Of a stretch of DNA of 64,000 nt, positions 22,179-34,218 are shown in pieces (within the stretch, counting starts at the first letter, position 1; each line of letters begins with the position of its first letter). The notes under the pieces are model-generated. The model saw nothing but the letters and a program-made list of their open reading frames with translations, was not told the origin of the DNA and ran no database searches. Origin of the DNA: Cerioporus squamosus. Lineage: Eukaryota; Basidiomycota; Agaricomycetes; Polyporales; Polyporaceae. The translations under genes were made by a program, and so were the position numbers. The stretch is taken from positions 1-64,000 of the forward strand of contig JABYQS010000016.1 in the NCBI GenBank assembly GCA_022592435.1, in the 5' to 3' direction.

Positions 22179-23453
22179 ATGACGGGTTGTTGTCCTGTGT
22201 CAACAATGTTGGAGCTCGTGCAGTCGGCTGTTAGGATCCTGCTGGTCGCTGCAGCGGGTGTGGCGCTCGCTCTTGTTGGGATTGTCGTGGTACGTCGTGT
22301 GCGGCATATTCTCGTCATGAACACGCTGAATAACCATTGTTCACAGAGCGTACTCGCGTATTTGCGGGAGCTCTGCGCCTATGGTGCTCGAAGGAAAGAA
22401 GGAGATGGCATCCCGAGACGCGTTGTTGCTCCGCCACATCATCCTCGTGACCGTCATTCCGTTTTCAAGCCACGACCTCGACGCAGCCTGAGTTCAGGAT
22501 CTGCATTGGCTCCCATTCCTGCTAGTCCCGTGGCAAGCACGAGCGAACCGACATGGCTCGCCACACCGCCACAGTCCCCCGGCCGTGAGTCTCCGCGTTT
22601 ACGGCAAGAACGTTCCGCCTCGCGACAGCGAAGCTCGCCCCGGAAGCAGTCAAAGCGTGTTGGTTCGCCGTCTTCTGCGGAGTCGGCTGAGAGTGCTCTC
22701 GACCGTGAGCGTACACCCCGTCCTACTTCCCCTGACGTAGAAGTGCCCAGTCGGCCTCTACCGCCCATGCCTATATCTTCCGAATCATCTCCCCCACCAT
22801 CCACGGATCCTTCGGTGGCATCCATCTCCTTAGGGGAGCGATGCGAATCTCCCACTCGCGGTGTGCTTCAAAGAATCCGGAGTCATCACAGTAATCGTAA
22901 GTCCCTTTCTCTCTCGCACATGTTCACGGCGTGGCTGATCACACTGCCCACCACAGTGCGTGATCGCTGTCTCATCCGCGCTCAGAGCATACCGCCACCG
23001 AAGGCCCCACGAAATCCGCGACGACGTACCGATCCCTATGAGGCACCTTATTATTTCCCCACACCCATGTCCCCCGATGCCGGAACATACCTCCAGGAGG
23101 TTATCAGTGAGCGCCACGGCAGACTTCTATCCAACGCCAATGCCGCCGAGCAAGTTCGATTCGCTTCGCTCCCCTCCTCTCCCAAGTCTCTACGGGAGAC
23201 CCAGGATCTTCCTCAACCGAGCCCCGCGCTCTCGGTCCCTTCTCATCCCGAAGGGGAAGCGGAACAGACGGCCAATGCATCGACGAGACGTCACCGTTGG
23301 TCGTGGCACATGCCTCATTTCCCAGAGAGGACCCGCTCGGTCGATTCCGATCGCAATCCACGTCCGCACATCGGAGAAGGAGCACAAGGATGGTTTCCCG
23401 AGATTCAAGTTCGGGCACATCCGGCGGTACGTCTCTGCCTTCATGAATCATGA
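22179..23453 (+). CDS. Ser/Pro-rich single-pass membrane protein, unknown
   Basis: Not recognised. The start at MTGCCPVSTM is chosen because a hydrophobic helix, ILLVAAAGVALALVGIVVV, follows at once, suggesting a signal anchor. GT-AG introns join VVV to SVLAYLRELCAYGAR and HHSN to LRDRCLIRAQ. The rest is disordered-looking, rich in Ser, Pro and Arg (SARQRSSPRKQ-like stretches), with a better conserved-looking patch at DPYEAPYYFPTPMSPDA. The 3' end may use another intron near 23430, which would change only the last residues. It is upstream of SIN3 on the same strand. The function cannot be inferred. Confidence 0.55.
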   Translation: MTGCCPVSTMLELVQSAVRILLVAAAGVALALVGIVVVRRVRHILVMNTLNNHCSQSVLAYLRELCAYGARRKEGDGIPRRVVAPPHHPRDRHSVFKPRPRRSLSSGSALAPIPASPVASTSEPTWLATPPQSPGRESPRLRQERSASRQRSSPRKQSKRVGSPSSAESAESALDRERTPRPTSPDVEVPSRPLPPMPISSESSPPPSTDPSVASISLGERCESPTRGVLQRIRSHHSNRKSLSLSHMFTAWLITLPTTVRDRCLIRAQSIPPPKAPRNPRRRTDPYEAPYYFPTPMSPDAGTYLQEVISERHGRLLSNANAAEQVRFASLPSSPKSLRETQDLPQPSPALSVPSHPEGEAEQTANASTRRHRWSWHMPHFPERTRSVDSDRNPRPHIGEGAQGWFPEIQVRAHPAVRLCLHES

Positions 23454-24091
23454 ATATATCATGTAACTCAATGTCTTACAGACGTAGCGGTGTTGAAGAT
23501 GTACGCACGCTGAAGGCGACGTAGTAACTGACTCCTTCCGACCATCCCTATGGGCAGGACGGCTCGACACCGCCCCTGTCTTCTCAGTCGGCCATGATAT
23601 TTATTCCTAAGTACCTGCATCAACATCTCTATCCACATCCCCATCATCTGGCAGAGTAGCACACTCCACTCATTCGAAGTTTTCTGCACTCGTCTTTCTG
23701 TCACCGCAACACGTATCACCGCATTGTCGCATAAGTAGTAGACTGTAGACGCATATTCTATTGTACCAACGTTTGTCTTTACTGTACACAAAATGAATTG
23801 TGATGAACATACCTCCGTCCATCTTTGCGCTTGTTCGTAACATGCTGTATAGTTAGTTCGCAACGCTCGTCTAGTACCACGATCTACCACGAACTCTTTG
23901 TTTAGTGGCGCACGGTGACGCACCGGGGCGTTTGATCAGTGGCTGAACGGAGATAAGATGAGAAGGCAGCGCTCTCGCCGGCATTGAAGATAAGATTAGA
24001 TTTGAGGTTGAGGAGATCGCGCGGCTCTCATCTTGCACTGTGAACGCGCTCCCCTTCGAAGCGAGATCCATAGGCGACCCGGCCCCGCACC
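23454..24091. other. Intergenic, SIN3 upstream region
   Basis: About 640 bases between the membrane protein gene and SIN3, AT-richer than both. No element is called. Confidence 0.5.
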
Positions 24092-27000
24092 ATGGATCCA
24101 GGACCGTCCTCGACACCCTCTCTCGACCGCCATCTTCCTGCGCGGTCACGGACTCAGCAACCTCCCAACTCCCACGAACAACGACCGCTCGACGACGGCT
24201 CTACCCCGCTCTCCCGTCGTGGCACCCCTCAGCCCAAACTCCCCGCCCCGACGCCGCGATCGGGACCTGCGCCCCAGTTCCTTGATACCCATAGCGCACG
24301 GGGCAGTCTTCCATCGTCGCCCTCGCGCAACAGAACACCGAAGAAGACTCCCAAGCCCACTACGCCGATGAACGGCGCCAACGAGAACGGCGTACCTGGC
24401 TCTGCGGGTTCGTCGGTAGAGGCGCGGCCGCTGAACGTGTCGGACGCTTTAGGATATTTGGATGCCGTGAAGTTGCAGTTCCAGGACAAGCCGGACGTGT
24501 ACAACCACTTCCTGGACATCATGAAGGACTTCAAGAGCCAAGTGTGAGTCCTCTGTTTCATGCAGCCACTCCCTCCTAGAATTGCCGAGTGGCACATCCC
24601 CCTTCCGCATTGCACTTGTGTATATGCCGCTCGGATACTGCGCAACTTATGTCCTCCTGCCTTGCGTGTCTGCTGACCTGCCTGTACCTGCAGGATTGAC
24701 ACCCCTGGCGTCATCGAACGCGTTTCAATGCTGTTCCACGGCAACCCGCTACTCATCCAAGGATTCAACACATTCCTACCTCCTGGCTACCGTATAGAGC
24801 TCAACAATGAGTACTCGGACACCATCACTGTAACAACACCAATGGGGCGAGTGACGCAGCGGACCACTATGTACGGAATACCCCAGGGTCTCCCTCGAGA
24901 GTCAATGCTCGCACCAGGTATGGTTCCTCAATACACCCAACCGCCCTTCGGACTTCCTCCCCCACCCGTTCTGCCAGTTGGCATCGGGAATGGGTCGCGT
25001 CCAGTCACCCCCATACCCATCCATGCACCTCCGCCACCGCACATTGTACACGAGATGCAAGGCATGCGCCAGCCCCACCCGGGGCTACAGTCCCCGGCTA
25101 TGGGTGGTCGGGATGATGCCGCACTGTTGGGCAGCCTGAATACGCGTCAGACGGAGAAGGCGCAGAACGGCGAGTTCCACCACGCGATCAACTACCTCAG
25201 CAAGATCAAGAACCGCTTCTCGGACGACCCGGAGACGTACAAGCAGTTCCTGGAGATACTGCAGACGTACCAGAAGGAGCAGAGACATATTCAGGACGTA
25301 AGCATTTTGGCTCGCTTGAATTCACGGTGGCATGCCTGACGTTGTTCGGGTCTCTAGCAATCCCAGGTTTACGCGCAGGTCCAGATGTTGTTCAAGGATG
25401 CACCGGACCTCATGGATGAGTTCAAGGATTTCCTGCCAGAGGCCGTGCCTCCCATGCATCCAGCCGGACTGGTAGGTATCTTGCCACAACCAACCACAGG
25501 CCCCGGTATGCCTGGTTCATTCGCACCCCCCGAGCCGCCGGCTGCCGAAAAGAGCACCAAGCCACAGAACAAGCGGCGGAAACGTCCGGAGAAAGAGCCC
25601 GCTGCGCCACCGAAGGCTGCTGGAGGTCGAGTGAGTGTTTGCGCCGGAATGTCAGAGTTGGACATGGATTTACGTACCTACGCCAGGCCGCGAAACGGGC
25701 GAAAACCACGAACAACCAGAGGACCGAGCCCGCGTCGCCCAAGTTCTCTCCATATCAGGTCCCGCATTCTCCGCAACCCGTGAACATGCATGTTCATCCC
25801 GTCCCACCTCCTATACATCAGCAGCCAGGATTGCAGCCTGTGCCTATCCGCCCGGCAAGCGTCGGTCCATTGGGACCTGCACAACCATCTGGACAGGATG
25901 AACTGCTGTTCTTCGACCGCGCCAAGAAGGCGCTCGAAGGCGGCGGTACATATGACGAGTTCCTGAAGCTGCTTAACATGTTCTCGCGCGACATCATCGA
26001 TACGAAGACGCTCATCGACCGAGCAGAAGTCTTCTTGGGAGACGGCGAGCTACTATCACAGTTCAAGGACCTGCTCGGGCACGAAGACCAGGCCGGTCGC
26101 GAGGAGGGCCCTCCCGGCAGCTTGCGAACCGCGGCGCCCGACTACTATACAGCTCTACCTCCGAACGACGGGCAGGGTCCCAGCTACAGGAGGTTGCCTG
26201 ACAGCGTGAGTCCCCGTCGCCGCCGCACTGGATTGGTCCAAGTATAGCTGACGACCGAGCTCACAGGAGGTGCGCCTGGCGTGCTCTGGGCGAGATCGCC
26301 TCTGCTGGTCCGTGCTCAATGACGAGTGGGTGTCGCACCCGACGTGGGCGTCGGAGGAAGCGGGATTCATGACGCACAAGAAAAACTCGTTCGAGGACAC
26401 TCTGCACAAGAGCGAGGAGGAGCGGCACGAGTTCCAGGTGCAGATCGAGGCGCTGACACGGACGATCGCAAACTTCAACCCGATCGAGGCGCGCATTGAG
26501 ACGATGAGTGCAGAGGAGCGGAGCAATTTCCGTCTTGGGGCGGACCTCGGCGGGATGTCGCCGGCGATCTACGAGCGTATCATCCGGAAGGTGTACGGGT
26601 TCGACGGCGGCAACGAGGTGCTGCGGTCGTTGCGGGAGACTCCTGCGACGGCGGTCCCGGTCGTGCTTGCCCGGCTGAGGCGCAAGGACGAGGAGTGGCG
26701 GCGGGCGCAGCGCGAGTGGAACAGGACGTGGCGGGAGATCGACTCGAAGAACTTCTACAAGGCCCTCGATCACCAGGGGATCACGTTCAAGCAGAACGAC
26801 AAGAAGACCATCACCGCGAAACACTTCTTCACCGAGATCGAAAAGGTGAAGAAGGCCGCCGTGGAGCGCGACAACGGCCATCCCCACGGCGTCGGGAACG
26901 GGGCGGCAGTTCGCGGGGATCGACTGGGTCGCCTCCGGTGCACTCGTGGATGCGGCCGATCGGCCACCAGCTGGAGTACAAGTTCGAGGACGTCGAACTG

Positions 27001-28907
27001 CTGCAGGACTGCGTCAAGCTGGTGTTCACGTTCCTGGACCACTCGTCGCAGCAGTTCAGCCAGGCAGAGCGACGTGGGATGGAGAAGTTCCTGCGGTCGT
27101 TCATTCCGACCCTGTTCATGCTGTCTGCGCACGAGTTCAATGCTGCGTGTGGGCCGCTGACGCCTTGCCCTGACGATGATCCGTCTGAGGAACAGAGCGC
27201 ATTGGACGAGGAGCACGCAGCAGCTGCACCACCACCGCCCGAGAAGCAAGCCCAACAGGAAGGCGTCTCGGCCCAGGACCTACGGACGCGTCTGCTCAAG
27301 ACCGCACAGGACAATCCGCAGCTCGGCACGGATGAGTCGCCTATGCTGACGGGCCCGACGTCTCCCGTGGCAGGGGGGATCCCCAAGGACGTCTCGAATC
27401 CCGGTGTACGACATGCGGAGGGCGACGCAGGACCGTCCAACGGCGACGTCCGCACTAATGCCGAAGATATATGGGTCAGAGAATTGAAAGCTAGCGGAGC
27501 TCGAAGCGCGGGCGAGGCCCCAGTGGTCCGACGGCCGTTCTTCGCTGGCACGACGTTCTATACCCTGCTGCGGCTGATACAGGCGAGTGTCGTAACAGAT
27601 GTTCCTCCTTGTGCATTATTTTTGGGTTCCCGTGCTGACGGTCTGCATTGATTCGCTCTGCCGTGATGGGCCCCACTGGTGCCACGGTCTCACAGCTCCT
27701 GTACTCACGGCTGCTGGCGTGCAAGGAGGTGGGCGCACAGATGGCGGCGGAGAAGCACGCGTCGCTGTTTGCGAACCCGGTCGCTGAACATCTTGGATTG
27801 GACGAGCCTAATGGACCGCCCGCCGTGCTGAAGCAGGCGTTGGAAGCGTTCGGAAGCAGTCGGGACGGCGAGGAGCAGCCCAACGTGCTATACTTGTACC
27901 TGCTGGACGCGTGCGAGAAGGTGTTCGAGAACGAGCTCGATCAGGCGACGTTCGAGGAGCATATGCGATGGTTCTTCCGTACCAAAGTGAGTGGTCTTTG
28001 TCCAACTTACTTCTGGGGGCGCTGCCCAATCTAGAGGACGAGCCTGACGAGTGCTGACGGCACGGACCGTGGTGATAGGCTTACAATGTGTTCACCCTCG
28101 ACCGAGTCATTGGGGCGATCGTGAAACAGGTGAGTTTGCGATGCTCGGCGTTCTTTTTCGGTGCAGCGTGGGCAGCGACGGCTGACTATGGCCATGTTAT
28201 TTATGCAAGGTTCAGACGGTGCTGGGCGACAACAAGTGCCAGGAGCTGTGGTACCTGTTGCAACAGGCGCGAAGCGCAGACAAGGCGACGGCACATGACG
28301 TTATCCGCTACAGACGAGAAGCAGAGCGCAACGTCGGTTCTGACGAGAAACTATATCGATTGGATTGGGTGCGTGGGTGCGTTGGCTCGTGCGGGGCACA
28401 TCGAATTGACGGGCGGCATGCTGGCGTCAGGATGCGGCGGCGAAGGTGCTGAGGATCCAGCTGATGGGGGCGGAAGACCCAACTGTGGACGAAGACGAGT
28501 CTGCGGAGGGACGCTGGCGGGCGTACGTTGCGTCGTACGTCCTGAGCTACCCAACGGAATGGACGCCGAACAGCAGCGGATTCGGGCCTGTGTGCATGAA
28601 GAGGTATGTGGTGTGCCAGATATAGGACGTGTGCGTGTTTGGGGGCAGGAGAAATGGATGCTGATGAGAGCCTATTTATAGGAATGTGCACGACGGATCG
28701 GAGGAGGGCAGGGACGGCGTCGTGCAGGAGCAGCGCGGGCTGGGCATCCTGGTCCAGCGGGGCACGTACAAGCTCATGTACGAGGCGGGCGAGGAGGACG
28801 TGCTCGTGCGGCGGCGGGGCGCAGACGAGGAGCGGGCCCTGTACGAGCGCGCCTGTCGACGGGAGGACGAGCGCCGGCGACGCGTCGGGCGGCTGCTGGA
28901 GCGGTGA
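24092..28907 (+). CDS. SIN3: SIN3 transcriptional corepressor
   Basis: Scaffold of the SIN3-histone deacetylase complex. Ten exons begin at 24092 ([13 protein letters not shown]). Three paired amphipathic helix domains are visible: [39 protein letters not shown] and [20 protein letters not shown]. The HDAC-interaction region follows ([39 protein letters not shown]), then the C-terminal Sin3 region ([47 protein letters not shown]). Exons: 24092-24543, 24694-25297, 25358-25630, 25687-26205, 26267-27582, 27696-27986, 28079-28129, 28210-28368, 28446-28603, 28682-28907. The fifth intron (27583-27695) is GC-AG. Inside exon 5 the frame changes near a G4 run (26900-26903); one missing G gives a smooth glycine/serine linker. 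Confidence 0.93.
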
Positions 28908-29340
28908 TTGGGCCTCTATTTATAGACGGGTATTAATGCTGTATGGATCTAATGATAGCGCGATATTTAACGGATAAGTGGGCAGCTTGGCTGGCTGCCC
29001 ACCGTGACCGTCCCCTGCTCCGCCTGCGTCCGCTGCTCTGTCTCCCAGCCAAGCATCCCCTCCGCCCCAGCTGGCTTGGCACCCGCCCTCCTCGCCGCCA
29101 GACCATGCCATGCCCCAGCCCAGCCTTCCCTTAGATCCGCCATCGCCCCCGCCCCTGCCTCGCGCCCTGTCCTCCCGCCTCCGCCCCCGCTCCCGCGCAA
29201 ACAGGCGCCGTCGCGCCTCCCGTCCAAGAAATCCCAGCTCCCGCACTCGCTCCCCGATCCATCGTCTGGGCTCCTGGCTCTCCTCGTGACCGTCGCAGGC
29301 TCCTCTCCCGTCTATGGACGGCCTCTCGAGTCTGACCCTG

Positions 29341-31312
29341 ACGTCCCCCCAGACTTCCTCTGTCCTCGCCTCCACCTCCGCGCTCCCGACGCACCCCTCT
29401 TCCAAGACCCGTCCTCCTCCGCGGCACCCTGCGAACTCCCTCAGCCCTCCTCCTCGTCCCAGGGCTCCTCAACAACTCCTCCGGCACAGTCTCCGATCAG
29501 TCAGCACATTCGCGCAGGAAGCGCCCCCGCCGAGCTAACAACATCGCCGACAAGTACGAGCCATACCCGGACGGCCGGTGGAGGAAGGCGGACTCTTGGG
29601 AGTTGTACGGATCGTCATCCTGCGCAGTGCGTTACCATCTTACGTCTCTTCCTTCTCTCGTGTGACACCACCCCAGGTTACCCAGTGCATGGACACCTCC
29701 GCAACAGAGCTCCCTGTCCAAGATGACCAGGTCTCTGCGTCCCCGTCGTCGAATCCCACATCCTCGTCGACTCCAAGTGTGCCATCGCTCCTAATGGCTG
29801 GGGTAAGACAGGCTCCGATCCCATGACGGGCATGATACTCGCACTCTCTCTCTCCCTCGCCATTGCCCTCATCCTCTTCATGATGGGCATTGTACTCTGG
29901 CGCAAGAAGCGGCGGAAGCACGACGACAGAGACGCGGAAAAGACCGCGTCTGTTCGGGGCGATGCCGATTCAGAGGTCAGTGAGGAGATCAAGCGCGCCC
30001 GCTCCCAGCAACGCATGTGGGCTCGCGCCTCTGCCAAGTGGCTGGCCAATGTCCGGCAGTCAGCACGACTACGTCGCAAGCGCAAGGCAGTCGCGAAGAG
30101 CTCGGATAGTACCCTGCTCAACGACAGACAACCTCCTCGGGCGTCGTCGTCGGCTGTCTCGCTTACGCGCACGTACACCACAAGCGACCGCAACTCGACA
30201 TATTCCTCACGGCCGCGCTCTGTCCGCAGCAGAAGCCCCGCGCATTCGCGTTCCCGAAGTCCCGCGCCGTCGTCCCACTCAGTGGGTGACAATGACGACA
30301 CACCATCTTCCCCACTGCATCCTCCTGCCTACCCCTCCGAGTTGTCCTCCCGCCGACCACACACCTACAGGACCTCCTCTTACCAAACTAATGTTCCACG
30401 TCGACGCTTTTCTCTCGCATCGCTGTCGTCGGAGCCCCCTCCTCCTTGTTCTGCTCCTCAATCACGTCCGACATCCCCAGTACCATATGAACCCCCGATA
30501 AATTCCGCACACGTTGCCACGGACGACAAGAATGTCCTGGCCCACATGGTCCGGCTTGCCAGCGCACCCCCTCCAGCTGACGCATGCGCGAGCTCTCATG
30601 GAGGATCGTCGGAGTTGTATCCTTCCGTCCCCATCCTCGAAGACGACGGGTTCGAGCCCTTACCGCCCGAGCTGCAGTCGGACGTCGACGTGCACGTCAG
30701 TGGGGAGCGCGCGATCCGCGGGCCTCCACACTCCGGCCTGGCACCTGACGCTCCTCTGGATGCTTCTTCGCCCTATCCAGGTTCCGAGGTGCACCTGAAC
30801 GCCATTGATTCGAAGTACCGTCCTACACGGAAGACGCCCTCCGACATCGCGCACTCGTATTACCTCCGCCTCCGAGCAAGATCGCGCTCGCCGGGCCGAT
30901 GTTCTACGAGTACCCCAACGAGTTCGAGGAGGACGTGGCGACTACGGAGCCGCCTCTTGGGCCGTCTTCGCCGCCGTTCGAGGAGGAGCCGTTTGCACCT
31001 CCCTTCCGGATTGACGAGGGCCTCGTGGTCGCTCCAAGTGCACCTCCGCTTGACTCCGCCGACGAGCTCCCGCCCACTATGGAAATGCTCTCACCGTCTG
31101 CACCGCCTCTGGAGCACGACGAGCACGAGTACGCCATTTCGATTGGGACCAGTCTGGATTCACATGAGGACCAACGGAGGGCGCCACAGGGCGTCCCTGA
31201 CGATCACACAGGTGTCAGTCCAACTGCCAATGCCGGCGTCGCTTCGCTGCGCCAGCCGTCCGCATACGGCGCGCGGGAGCGGTCGCGATCACCACCAGAG
31301 TACTTGCCATAG
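29341..31312 (+). CDS. Single-pass membrane protein, disordered cytosolic tail (5' end unresolved)
   Basis: Not assigned to a named family. The extracellular part contains KYEPYPDGRWRKADSWELYG, a pattern that I recall from unnamed Agaricomycete membrane proteins. After a splice comes VVESHILVDSKCAIAPNGWG, a helix GMILALSLSLAIALILFMMG, then WRKKRRKH and a long Ser/Pro/Arg-rich tail. A 62-nt intron near 30815-30880 (GTACCG to CCGAG) best explains the frame change before KIALAGPMFYEYPNEFEED, and the tail ends at RSRSPPEYLP. The start codon was not found. The join around 29630-29730 needs either a GTTACC donor or an indel, because every plain GT-AG pair there leads to a stop. Confidence 0.5.
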
Positions 31313-32482
31313 CATCTCTGGCCCCGGACGGACCTTGAAGCGTAGGTGTCTGGGCCGCCCGGAGGCAGTTGAACTCGCCCACCGCTCGGTACGTTTGGGT
31401 CTGGATCCGCCTGAGGGGTGTGTGGATTTTTGTGTTTGTATAGGACGATGGACCGCGTTTCTCCCGTCGTCGTCATCGTCGTCACTTGTCACTCGTCGTG
31501 CTGCATGTCTCGCAAAGTTATGCTTATCGTTACGGTACTAATCGTCGCTCCCGAGTCGCGCAGAAGAACAGCATCAATAGCAATAGCAGACGCCCTCGGT
31601 CGTGCATGTGCATAGGATTGGGGCTCCCGACCATGTATTTTTACCACCCCACAAGTTGCTTATGGGTTCTGTCCGCTTCGCCGTTACTTACCTTCGTCTT
31701 CCCGCACCTCGTTAACTCGCATCATTGTCGGACTGCTCGCATCTCAATCGCATCTACATCATCTTGCACCTTGCACTCATCGTCTCGCGTTGTGAACATT
31801 GCATATCCTTGCCCGGCATGGCCCACCGTGACTGGATGACCCGATTTAACTCGGTGATTTTCAAACGCCTTTTTAACCGCGGGAAGCTTCCAGAGGTCTA
31901 AGTGCTCTCGACTCACGCATCTTGATATCGTCTGCGTTTCGAGTCTACTTAAGTTAGACTCGTGGGGTGTGGGGTCGGGAGGATCCCACCGACGTCGGCG
32001 ACGTCTGCTCGAGCGTCGACTCTCGAGCACGCGAGCATCAAGATTGACAGTGGGCGACAGGTACCAGCTGGAGTTCAAAGGAGAGAGCCTAACGGCCGCG
32101 CGGGGGTTCCTCGGCGGGCGTTTCAAGTTTGAGAATGTGCACGACGGGGCTGGGATGCCGCCAACGAGTAAGTATAGAATCTCGTACGCGTGAGACTCGG
32201 ATGGTCATTGGTCTCTCTCTCATTGGGACTCGAGCGTGGGGCGACTCGCGAGGGACGGTAAATCTCGAGAACGTCGGATGTTCCAACGTAAGGCATTCCC
32301 GGTGCTCAGGCTGCTGCGATCAACGAGAGGCATTTGAGTACAGCGGCGGTGCGCTGGACCGTCTCAGCCTGGACGGCAACAAGAGAGCGCAGATCAAAAG
32401 CGGGTTTCATTGCATCCCGTCAATCTGATCAGCGTTGCGCGCCGCTGCCATGATGCGTAAGTAGACTGCATGCACCTGAGTA

Positions 32483-32878
32483 CTATCGTGACCCCAGTGT
32501 TCGCTCCGCCCCCAGTGTTCGCTCAAATTCCCGTAGCACACCCATTCTCCATCCGATAGTGATGCAAGTTAGCACAATTATGTGCGAATGCTCTGCCTTT
32601 CGTTTAAAAAAGAATGACGTGAATTGAGCGAGGACTCGCGCCGATCTCGACTGAGGAGGTGTTTTGATCCAAAGGTGTGGGAATTGGGCGAACACTGGGG
32701 TCGCGAGCACTGCGCTCCCTCTCATTACCCCACTTCTGGATGTACGGCCCTCAAAGTTGGCACTCAGGTGAAGGCAAACGTCTCCGAGGTATGTGCGAAA
32801 TATGAACATTATCAGAGGGGAGGGGGGTGAGATTTGCGCAGGACGAGGCTTCCTGGGCGAACACTGGGGTCACAATAG
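32483..32878. mobile_element. Nested MITE with terminal inverted repeats and TA duplication
   Basis: Inverted ends CTATCGTGACCCCAGTGTTC and its near-complement (GCGAACACTGGGGTCACAATAG read inward) bound 396 bases and are flanked by TA on both sides. That suggests a Tc1/mariner-type target-site duplication. A second inverted pair sharing the CCCCAGTGTTCGC core lies inside (32509-32532 and 32679-32700), so one copy seems to have inserted into, or recombined within, another. There is no transposase, so it is non-autonomous. Confidence 0.75.
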
Positions 32879-34050
32879 TAGTCTACAACTGACAATGGAG
32901 TGGCAGTAGCAGCACCATCAGATCGGCAAGAATCATGTAACTTGAACAAGTGCCAAAGCAGTGGGATCGCCGGCGAGCATATCAACTCGCCAGTCATCAT
33001 GGAGCCTACAGTATGGATGACGGCAATATTGATGCAGCACCGGGAGGAGTCCGAGTCCCACACCGATGGCCCAGCACGTCTGCTCCATGTCGGGAACAAT
33101 TTGTCGAAAACCCCGTTGACAACAGTCCCGTGGTTAACGGAGCTAAGCGCGCATCCGAGCGGGATGGGATGCGTGCGAGACGACTTCAATCTTCGAATGG
33201 GTTGCCGTCCGTGGTTCGTGGGACGCACTCGGCTCTACAGGATCATCGGTCCTGCGCCGACGAGCATGCAAGCGGCAACCACAGCCCGGCTCACGTACTG
33301 CGGACGGCTTGAAGCTTCTTGACGCTCCCGAGGGCAATGCCCGTGCGGCCGGCGGCAGCCCAGCCCATGTTGTGCCCACGAGAACCTGAACACAGGCTTC
33401 GGCGGCGCCGTCCCTGCGCACGCAAACGATAGTTATACTTTCATGCTTCTCCGAAGAAACGGAGAGCGACCGGCAGAACATCCCGACCACGCGCATGTGG
33501 GAACGTCGCCCGTTCGGCGGAGTCCTAGCAGCAAGAGGGTTCGGCGGCGGCGGCGGCACGTCTGGACGAGTGATAGACGCAGTCTTATGTGGCCCGCCTT
33601 CTTCCGAAGAGCGCGAGCGCGGCCGGCTAGGAACGAGGGTGGTCTTGGGTCGGTCTTGGGTTGGTCTTACTGGCGTTATCCAACTGGAAATAACGCACGA
33701 GTTGCCTATGTAAGTAGACCACCGTCGCGCCCGGCGTCGATTGGGAGGCAGTGGCAGGCGCGGGCCCGAGAGAGGAGGGCGGGCGCATTCTTGGAGCCCA
33801 GGATTATGGACCCCGATGAATGAGAGACGTTCAGGGTCGTTCGCGCCAGGATCGTCAGGGATCGGATACCGGGCGCTGAACGCTCAACCTTGCGCCCTCG
33901 TTCGTGCGTGGCTTCCCTGAAACGCCTGCGGGTGTTTAACTTTCACCACAAAGGAGGAACGGGCCAGGGGTCTAGGCAAGGACATTGACATGAGAGTATC
34001 GTTCAGAGTTCGAGCGGGTGCACTGACCGGCGACCGTGAACATACCTTGT

Positions 34051-34137
34051 GGCAGTGAACGAGCGACCTGACCCGACAGTACGGCTCTCCCGCCCTCACG
34101 AACCACATGTACACTGCCTAATTGGGGAGAACACCGA
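34051..34137 (-). repeat. Promoter-like repeat, left copy
   Basis: About 87 bases similar (roughly 85 percent by eye, with small gaps) to 35552-35650 in the same orientation. Shared blocks include GAGCGACCTGA, CCGACAGTACGGCTCTCCCG and CACTGCCTAATT. It lies just beyond the 3' end of the uncharacterised gene at 34219. Confidence 0.8.
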
Positions 34138-34218
34138 CTTGAGGACCGCAGTCAAAGCGCCAACGTGCATGCTACAAGTACACTATGGTACAATGGTGGA
34201 CGCTTATCCTGTCGATTC

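Larger units (their letters stand above)
31313..34218. other. Gene-poor region with MITE and duplicated promoter-like repeat
   Basis: 2.9 kb with no supported gene; the short frames lack family or splice signals. It holds the nested MITE (32483-32878) and the left copy of the repeat pair (34051-34137), listed separately. The remainder shows nothing recognisable. Confidence 0.6.

Noticed and set aside
30815..30880. Frameshift in the tail of the membrane protein at 29.3-31.3 kb
   Set aside because: A 62-nt GT-AG intron (GTACCG to CCGAG) joins the two frames, so no indel is needed.
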